Shown here one piece after another: positions 1-4,672 of a DNA stretch of 7,103 nucleotides. The notes under the pieces are model-generated. The model saw only the letters and a list, made by a program, of their open reading frames with translations. It was not told the origin of the DNA and did not search any database. Position 1 is the first letter of the stretch. Every line of letters begins with the position of its first letter. A program made the position numbers and the translations under genes. Origin of the DNA: UBA4416 sp031539425 (lineage in GTDB: Bacteria > Bacteroidota > Bacteroidia > B-17B0 > Aurantibacillaceae); contig JAVKLI010000034.1 in the NCBI GenBank assembly GCA_031539425.1, positions 1-7,103 of the forward strand, given 5' to 3'.

Positions 1-209
1 AAAAAATATTTCCAGAACTTGTAAAAACAATTAGCAGTGACAGCATCAAAGCTGTAGCTTATGCAGAGCTAACCCCCATACTTACCGAAGCTATAAAAGA
101 ACAACAAGCTATTATAGAGGCGCAACAAAAGCAATTACAAATGCAAGAGGATCGTTTTATAGAGCAAGAAAAGCGTTTAAAAGCCTTAGAAAAAAGGTTG
201 GGTAAATAA
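1..209 (+). CDS. C-terminal end of a peptidase S74 (tail-fiber chaperone-type) domain protein, partial
   Basis: An open frame enters from the left edge (first full codon at 3) and gives 68 residues before a TAA at 207-209. The piece FPELVKTI followed by AYAELTPILTEAIKEQQ matches the end of the peptidase S74 intramolecular chaperone domain, in which a Y-x-x-L-x-P-x-L-x-E-A-I-K-E-Q-Q helix precedes a short coiled coil. The last 35 or so residues (QQKQLQMQ to LEKRLGK) are rich in Q, E, K and L with heptad-like spacing, as expected for that trimerising tail. In phage tail fibres this domain assists trimer folding and then cleaves itself off; Bacteroidota encode many large surface proteins ending in the same domain. 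The body of the protein and its catalytic Ser-Lys pair lie outside the window, so cleavage competence and the upstream domains cannot be judged. The assignment rests on recalled family resemblance of a short segment. Confidence 0.72.
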   Translation, partial: KIFPELVKTISSDSIKAVAYAELTPILTEAIKEQQAIIEAQQKQLQMQEDRFIEQEKRLKALEKRLGK

Positions 210-344
210 CAAGTAATCCACAACTAGCCTAGCATTGCAAGCATAAGCAAGCTCTATCTTTTTACGCTGTTTGCAAAAGAAGGTAGTTTTGTTCCAATTC
301 CCATCCTTTGGAGGAGAATACTGAGTATTGGTAGCAATTTGCAT
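186..344 (-). CDS. Doubtful small ORF (52 aa) in the convergent spacer
   Basis: An ATG at 344 opens 52 codons ending at TAA (186-188), overlapping the last 24 bp of the S74 gene on the other strand. The same frame stays open about 20 codons further upstream without another ATG. The product is basic and aromatic-rich in the middle (WNKTTFFCKQRKK at residues 17-29), with Cys24 and Cys36 and a hydrophobic end; no signal peptide or known domain is recognised. There is no Shine-Dalgarno sequence, though that means little in Bacteroidota. It follows the minus-strand operon in the same direction, so read-through could transcribe it. It may be a chance frame or part of an interspersed repeat rather than a gene. 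I recognise no family. Confidence 0.15.
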   Translation of the reverse strand: MQIATNTQYSPPKDGNWNKTTFFCKQRKKIELAYACNARLVVDYLLFTQPFF

Positions 345-404
345 AATAGAAATTTGATATACAAATTGTTTAAATAACGATAACCAAGTTATTAAAATTA
401 TGCT
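210..404. other. Convergent intergenic spacer with small repeats and weak hairpins
   Basis: This 195-bp spacer separates the converging S74 gene and coiled-coil gene, so it should hold transcription ends for both strands. Visible structure: a CTAGC tandem pair (224-233); GCAAGC repeated directly at 237-242 and 247-252; an imperfect hairpin at 300-316 with CCCATCC and GGAGGAG arms around TTT, which pairs better in minus-strand RNA (six of seven positions, one G-U); a 13-bp palindrome AATACT-G-AGTATT at 317-329; AATTTG/CAAATT arms with a 5-nt loop at 351-367; and AATAAC/GTTATT arms at 373-393. None is followed by a clear T-run, so no classical intrinsic terminator can be named. By hand count, 211-340 is about 38% G+C, well above the other spacers in the window. 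Confidence 0.5.
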
Positions 405-1340
405 TTACTCCAACTTTAAGGTGGTAGAGCCTATAATTTCATTATCGCAGCAAATGTCAATATTATAGGTTCCGCTAATGTATGGAATGGCACTTTCACA
501 AAATATAACGGCATCTATTGTTGCATTTCCATAATTAAAGGCTTGTTTGCCAGAAAAATAGCACAAGCTATCTTTTAATTTAAATTTATTTTCATCTAAT
601 TTATTTTTGCTTAATTCTTCTAGCTTAGTATTTAAAATACGAATGTAAATAAGCTTTTGGCCAGCTTGCGCTAATTTGTTTTCAAGAATTGTAAAAGTTA
701 CTTTTATTTTTTCTATTTTTTTTGCTTTTTCAACTAAAACATCCAGAGTGCCATTTTTTTTAAACTTTACTCCAAATGCCTTTATGTTATACAATTTTAA
801 TTTAGATGCTTGTTTTACGGTAAGCTGTAAATTTTCTTTATCTTTTAGTAAGCTATTTATTTTGTTTTTTTCATTTTCTAATTCACTCACAGCTAATTGT
901 TTTTCTTCACGTAGTGCTAAGTTTAGCTGACCTAAAGAGTCTATTGTTCGAACATAACTCTTCATAATACTACGAAGTGTTACGGTTTCTTTTTGAAGTT
1001 TATTAATGTGGTATTTATCATTTTTGTGTTTGTCAGCCTCGTTAATCATTTTAGTAACTTCAATACGCCTATCTTCAATGCCTTGTTGTAATTTTTTATC
1101 ATTTGTATTTAAATTATTAAACTGGTCCTGTAGTGCTATTAATTCTTGCTTTACTTGAGCAGAAGCATCTATTTTTTGAGTGATAATGACAGGTTCGTAA
1201 TTCATATTTTTATTAGAATTGTAAAGCCAGTAGGTATAAGTATTGGTAAGTAAAAGCAACAAAATAACTAGCGATATTATCCAGAATTTTATTTTATTTT
1301 TTGTTTCAGGTTCCATTTTATGTTTTTTTTTAAAATACAT
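405..1340 (-). CDS. Membrane-anchored coiled-coil protein with C-terminal beta-rich domain, uncharacterised
   Basis: A 311-residue protein with one transmembrane helix near the N-terminus (about residues 19-38, FWIISLVILLLLL at its core) preceded by a basic stretch, which predicts a short cytoplasmic N-terminus and a periplasmic remainder. Residues about 58-178 are rich in K, E, L, Q and N with heptad character and form a long predicted coiled coil. Residues about 180-311 are a compact, probably beta-rich domain (KAFGVKFKKNGTLDV, KIKVTFTILEN, KLIYIRIL, a late CC pair at 297-298). The arrangement resembles a family of conserved Bacteroidota hypothetical proteins of the form anchor, coiled coil, small beta domain; no function is established that I know of. 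It is the last gene of the operon, and its first ATG overlaps the end of lipA by 11 bp in another frame. A second ATG at residue 9 (1316) would remove the overlap and is equally plausible. The gene looks intact. Confidence 0.75.
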   Translation of the reverse strand: MYFKKKHKMEPETKNKIKFWIISLVILLLLLTNTYTYWLYNSNKNMNYEPVIITQKIDASAQVKQELIALQDQFNNLNTNDKKLQQGIEDRRIEVTKMINEADKHKNDKYHINKLQKETVTLRSIMKSYVRTIDSLGQLNLALREEKQLAVSELENEKNKINSLLKDKENLQLTVKQASKLKLYNIKAFGVKFKKNGTLDVLVEKAKKIEKIKVTFTILENKLAQAGQKLIYIRILNTKLEELSKNKLDENKFKLKDSLCYFSGKQAFNYGNATIDAVIFCESAIPYISGTYNIDICCDNEIIGSTTLKLE

Positions 1341-2235
1341 GTTTTTCTGCGTGGTATGATGAGCGAACTAGAGCTCCGCTTTCTACATATTTAAAGCCTT
1401 TTAATAAGGCAATCTCTTTCCATTTTGCAAACTCATTTGGGTGCACAAATCTATTAACTGGTAAGTGTTTTGGGGTTGGTTGTAAATATTGACCAATGGT
1501 TAATACATCACAATTTACCTTTCTTAAGTCATCAATGCTTTCTAAAAGTTCTGCTTCTGTTTCACCTAAGCCCACCATAATGCCAGATTTTGTTCTAACA
1601 TTGGCTTTGTTTAATCTATCAAGCACTTCTAAGCTTCTTTCATATTTGGCTTGAATTCTTACTTGTGCTGTTAATCTTCTAACTGTTTCTAGATTATGAG
1701 AAACAATATCTGGTTTAGAGTCTATTATTCGTTGTAGGTTAGTCCATTTTCCGGCAAAATCTGGAATAAGACATTCAAATTTTGTTTCAGGGCTTTCGTC
1801 TCTTATTGTTTTGATTGTTTCTGCCCAAATAATTGAGCCGCCATCTTTTAAGTCGTCTCTATCTACTGAGGTAATAACGCAGTGTTTTACTTTCATTAGT
1901 TTTACTGAATTGGCAATTCGTTTGGGTTCATCCCAATCTACCATTTTGGGTTTACCTGTAGCCACCGCACAAAAGCCACATGAGCGTGTGCAAATGTTTC
2001 CTAATATCATAAATGTAGCAGTGCCTGCGCCCCAGCATTCGCCCATGTTAGGGCAGTTGCCGCTTTCACAAATAGTATGTAACTTGTGTTCTGAAACTAA
2101 TTTTCTTACATTTAAATAATTTTCGCCAATAGGTAACTTTACCCTAAGCCAATCTGGCTTTTTAACTTTTTCTGTGGGCATCGTTTTTTCTGTTGTTTTG
2201 TTCATTGTAGTGTTACCATTTTTTACCAAATACAA
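1330..2235 (-). CDS. lipA: Lipoyl synthase
   Basis: Radical SAM enzyme that inserts two sulfur atoms into protein-bound octanoyl chains (on the E2 subunits of 2-oxoacid dehydrogenases and on GcvH) to make lipoyl groups; cytoplasmic. The auxiliary 4Fe-4S cluster motif C-x4-C-x5-C is at Cys56, Cys61 and Cys67 (ICESGNCPNMGEC), and the radical SAM C-x3-C-x2-C motif is at Cys82, Cys86 and Cys89 (CTRSCGFC). The C-terminal RSSYHAEKH (from residue 291) supplies the serine that ligates the auxiliary cluster in this family. Other family blocks present are NLETVRRL, KSGIMVGLGET and TIGQYLQPT. At about 290-300 residues it has the normal length and all key residues. The ATG at 2235 would overlap the preceding gene by 23 bp and add a tail unlike the family; Met11 (2205, seven bases after that gene's stop) is the likelier start. 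No lipB or lplA is in the window. Confidence 0.97.
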   Translation of the reverse strand: MYLVKNGNTTMNKTTEKTMPTEKVKKPDWLRVKLPIGENYLNVRKLVSEHKLHTICESGNCPNMGECWGAGTATFMILGNICTRSCGFCAVATGKPKMVDWDEPKRIANSVKLMKVKHCVITSVDRDDLKDGGSIIWAETIKTIRDESPETKFECLIPDFAGKWTNLQRIIDSKPDIVSHNLETVRRLTAQVRIQAKYERSLEVLDRLNKANVRTKSGIMVGLGETEAELLESIDDLRKVNCDVLTIGQYLQPTPKHLPVNRFVHPNEFAKWKEIALLKGFKYVESGALVRSSYHAEKHVF

Positions 2236-2980
2236 ATCCGAGTGATAGGGTAAAAATAAAATTTTCTGTGGGATAATGAGCCATAATTGGTAATGCGTTT
2301 GGATAAATATCTAAAGTAGCTCCCAATTCTAATGCTCGTAATACATTTAATCGTTTCCCAAATTCAAAGTATAAGTTTGTTTTTATATACCCTGCAGGAT
2401 AAAAATTTAGTTCATTAAACCCTAAAAAATACGATGCGCCGCTACTAATGCTATCTATTGTATGTACATCTGGGTTATATTTTACTGGGGTTTCTATGGT
2501 TTTGTTGTTTATTTTTGTAACTACATTTATGTAATATGGCTTGGTAAATGTAAGGTTGGCACCAAGGTAATATCCCCATCTTATTTGTACGCTTTTTCTA
2601 TCTACTTTTTTGGCTAATATATGTTGTAACCCATACCCCACTTTAAGTGCGTAAGCATCGACCATTTTGCCATATATGTATCTATTAAAAAAACCGCCAC
2701 GCACGCTTTGGTTTGTAGTATAAACTTCTTTTGGATGGTATAAGGTATGAAATTGAATATCTAGTGCTTGTTTTAGCCAAACGGATAGATGCGAGGTGCT
2801 CCAATAATTAAAGCCAAATCCACGTGTGTGGATAAACGCGCCAATGGCACGTTCTTTATTATACACCACGTTTAATGAATCTTCTAATTCGTTTGAATTA
2901 AATAAGTTTTGGGAATAAGTGTTTTGAAGTGACAATATTGTAAAACACATAATTATAAGCTGTTTATACTTTAAAATCAT
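2213..2980 (-). CDS. Putative outer-membrane beta-barrel protein, uncharacterised
   Basis: A 255-residue predicted exported protein. Residues 1-23 form a signal peptide (basic start, hydrophobic core LIIMCFTILSL, probable cleavage after TYS before Gln24). There is no lipobox cysteine in the right place, so it is not an obvious lipoprotein. The mature part is rich in Tyr, Phe, Asn and Gly, with alternating polar/hydrophobic stretches such as VQIRWGYYLGANLTF, IKTNLYFEFGKRL and FIFTLSLGFVFGKKW, the last ending in an aromatic residue as outer-membrane barrels often do. These traits point to a small beta barrel of the kind common in Bacteroidota, possibly of about 10-12 strands, but no named family is recognised. 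It starts 22 bp after efp and ends next to the likely lipA start, so it is almost certainly cotranscribed with both. No truncation or frameshift is seen. Confidence 0.72.
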   Translation of the reverse strand: MILKYKQLIIMCFTILSLQNTYSQNLFNSNELEDSLNVVYNKERAIGAFIHTRGFGFNYWSTSHLSVWLKQALDIQFHTLYHPKEVYTTNQSVRGGFFNRYIYGKMVDAYALKVGYGLQHILAKKVDRKSVQIRWGYYLGANLTFTKPYYINVVTKINNKTIETPVKYNPDVHTIDSISSGASYFLGFNELNFYPAGYIKTNLYFEFGKRLNVLRALELGATLDIYPNALPIMAHYPTENFIFTLSLGFVFGKKW

Positions 2981-3002
2981 GTGTTTGTAAAAAAGTGCTA
3001 TT

Positions 3003-3569
3003 TTATTTTTTTACTCTTTCTACATAAGATGCCGTACGGGTATCAACTTTTACCATATCACCTTCGTTACAAAATAGAGGTACATTAACTACAGCGCCTG
3101 TTTCTAAAGTAGCTGGTTTTAAAGTGTTTGTAGCTGTATCACCTTTTACGCCGTTCTCGGTATAGGTAATTATGCAGTTTACAAATGTTGGGGCTTCGGC
3201 AAGTATTACTGTATCATCATCTCTAAAACTAACTTTTACTTCCATTTCTTCTTTTAAAAATTGAAAGCTATCTCCAAATAACACTTTAGGCACGTGTACT
3301 TGTTCGTAGGTTTCTTTATCCATTACTACTGCAAAATCACCTTCTGGAAAAATATATTGCATTACTTTATATTCTACCCTTACAATGTCTACCACTTCGC
3401 CACTTCTAAAGCGGTGTTCAAGCTGTTTGCCATTTATTAGGTTTTTCATTTTACCTTGGTAAAAGGCTCTTAAATTGCCTGGAGTGCGATGCTGCCACTC
3501 TATTACCTGCATGAGTTCGTTATTAAAATTTAAAATAGTTCCTATGCTTACATCGCCTGTATCTGCCAT
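3003..3569 (-). CDS. efp: Elongation factor P
   Basis: EF-P binds between the ribosomal P and E sites and relieves stalling at consecutive prolines. The 188-residue length and three-domain layout are standard: N-terminal KOW-like domain (about 1-64), OB domain II (about 65-127) and OB domain III (about 128-188). The conserved C-terminal block KPATLETGAVVNVPLF with NEGD at about 151-171 is the EF-P signature region, and GVKGDTATN precedes it. The loop that contacts the P-site tRNA reads HRTPGNLRAF (residues 27-36), where the family norm is PGKGxAF. The lysine that is beta-lysylated in E. coli (Lys34) is replaced here by Asn32, with Arg34 two positions further on. This should prevent EpmA-type modification, and the arginine is not in the place rhamnosylated in Pseudomonas. 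Similar PGN-x-RAF loops occur, to my recollection, in other Bacteroidota. The gene lies 23 bp after accA. Confidence 0.96.
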   Translation of the reverse strand: MADTGDVSIGTILNFNNELMQVIEWQHRTPGNLRAFYQGKMKNLINGKQLEHRFRSGEVVDIVRVEYKVMQYIFPEGDFAVVMDKETYEQVHVPKVLFGDSFQFLKEEMEVKVSFRDDDTVILAEAPTFVNCIITYTENGVKGDTATNTLKPATLETGAVVNVPLFCNEGDMVKVDTRTASYVERVKK

Positions 3570-3592
3570 ATTTTTTGAGTTTAATTGGTATT

Positions 3593-4558
3593 TTATTTTT
3601 GGTTTAAATCATGAACTACACCCATAGATGAAAACTTATCTATTCGTTGGTTAATTCTTTCTTCGGGTGTTAAGGTATTTAATTGTTTTAAATGTTTTAA
3701 TATTTCTGATTTTACTTGCTTAAATGTCCATTCTGGATTATTGTGTGCGCCACCTAATGGTTCTTTTATAACGCCATCAATTAATTTGTTTTTCATCATA
3801 TCTTTTGATGTTAATTTTAATTTTTCGGCTGCTTGTTCTTTAAAATCCCAGCTTCTCCAAAGTATAGATGAGCATGATTCTGGCGAAATAACTGAATACC
3901 AAGTATTTTCAAGCATCAATACCTTATCGCCAATACCAATACCTAAAGCACCACCGCTGGCTCCTTCTCCAATTATAATACATATTACGGGTACATTTAG
4001 CTGACACATTTCTAATAAATTGCGCGCTATGGCTTCGCCTTGCCCACGTTCTTCTGCCTCTAAACCAGGGTATGCGCCAGGTGTATCAATTAATGTTACA
4101 ATAGGTTTGTTAAACTTTTCTGCCATTTTCATAAGTCGCAAGGCTTTTCTATAGCCTTCTGGGTTTGGCATACCAAAGCGACGTATTTGTCGCATTTTGG
4201 TGTTAATACCTTTTTGCTGTCCAATAAACATAACCGTTTGACCGTCTATACTTCCAAAACCACCCACCATGGCTTTATCATCAGCTACTGTTCTATCACC
4301 ATGTAGCTCTATAAATGTGTTGCTGGTTATGTAATCTATATATGCTAATGAATAGGGCCTTTCGGGATGACGGCTAATTTGCACATACTGCCAAGGGCTT
4401 AGGTTTGAATAAACTTCTTGTTTTTTGTTTTGTAATGCTTTTTCGATATTCACTATTGAATCTTTTAAATCTACATTACCTCTTTCTGCTATTTTTTTAA
4501 GGTTTTCAAGCTCTTCGCTAAGTTCTTGAATGGGTTTTTCAAAGTCTAAAAAAGTCAT
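3593..4558 (-). CDS. accA: Acetyl-CoA carboxylase carboxyltransferase subunit alpha
   Basis: Alpha half of the carboxyltransferase that, with AccD, moves the carboxyl group from biotin on AccB to acetyl-CoA, giving malonyl-CoA for fatty acid synthesis; cytoplasmic. The 321-residue length is typical. An N-terminal helical region (about 1-55) is followed by the crotonase-fold carboxyltransferase domain. Family blocks are visible in order: RHPERPY (63-69), ELHGDR (84-89), GQQKG (113-117), NPEGYRKALRLMKMAEKF (132-149), DTPGAYPG (158-165), EERGQGEAIARN (169-180), the oxyanion-hole glycines GEGASGGALGIG (197-208), YSVISPE (221-227) and PLGGAH (267-272). It is the first gene of the proposed operon and sits behind a candidate promoter. 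accD, accB and accC are not in the window, as is usual in genomes where these subunits are dispersed. No anomalies. Confidence 0.98.
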   Translation of the reverse strand: MTFLDFEKPIQELSEELENLKKIAERGNVDLKDSIVNIEKALQNKKQEVYSNLSPWQYVQISRHPERPYSLAYIDYITSNTFIELHGDRTVADDKAMVGGFGSIDGQTVMFIGQQKGINTKMRQIRRFGMPNPEGYRKALRLMKMAEKFNKPIVTLIDTPGAYPGLEAEERGQGEAIARNLLEMCQLNVPVICIIIGEGASGGALGIGIGDKVLMLENTWYSVISPESCSSILWRSWDFKEQAAEKLKLTSKDMMKNKLIDGVIKEPLGGAHNNPEWTFKQVKSEILKHLKQLNTLTPEERINQRIDKFSSMGVVHDLNQK

Positions 4559-4672
4559 GAAACAAATTTGATTAAAAATTCAAATATAGTATAATATTGT
4601 AGAAAGTGTTTTTAATACCATTTTGAAATTTATAACTCGGGTTAATTTTACACATAAAAAATTGTAAAAAAA
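4559..4672 (-). other. Intergenic leader of the accA operon
   Basis: This 114-bp, very AT-rich spacer separates the protease gene from accA on the same strand. It holds the candidate accA promoter. Arms TTTTAC (4646-4651) and GTAAAA (4664-4669) lie just after the protease stop codon, and the minus strand has T-runs there, so weak termination is possible. The stem is short with a 12-nt loop, and I would not call it a terminator on this evidence. Confidence 0.4.
4581..4588 (-). promoter_or_regulatory. Candidate Bacteroidota -7 promoter box upstream of accA
   Basis: On the minus strand this reads TATATTTG, a full match to the Bacteroidota -7 consensus TAnnTTTG. Its last base is 22 nt before the A of the accA ATG, implying a short leader of about 15 nt. 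No TTG or TTTG (-33) element is seen at the expected 17-23 nt upstream, so support rests on the -7 box and its position. An 8-mer with six fixed positions can arise by chance in AT-rich DNA. Confidence 0.4.

Noticed and set aside
335..368. CAATTTG/CAAATTG inverted repeat, 20-nt spacer, considered as an operator or mobile-element end
   Set aside because: Short and AT-rich, with no target duplication or transposase nearby; expected by chance in such sequence.
373..393. AATAAC/GTTATT inverted repeat as a terminator for the minus-strand operon
   Set aside because: Six AT-rich pairs with a 9-nt loop and no following T-run; too weak to call, although its position after the last gene is suitable.
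676..930. Plus-strand 84-codon open frame, Phe- and Ser-rich
   Set aside because: Lies wholly antisense to the coiled-coil gene; its composition is the mirror of Lys/Glu-rich codons and shows no domain.
1811..2119. Plus-strand 102-codon open frame
   Set aside because: Antisense to the conserved cysteine-motif region of lipA, whose frame is certain.
3741..4004. Plus-strand 87-codon open frame
   Set aside because: Antisense to conserved accA motifs; no protein features of its own.
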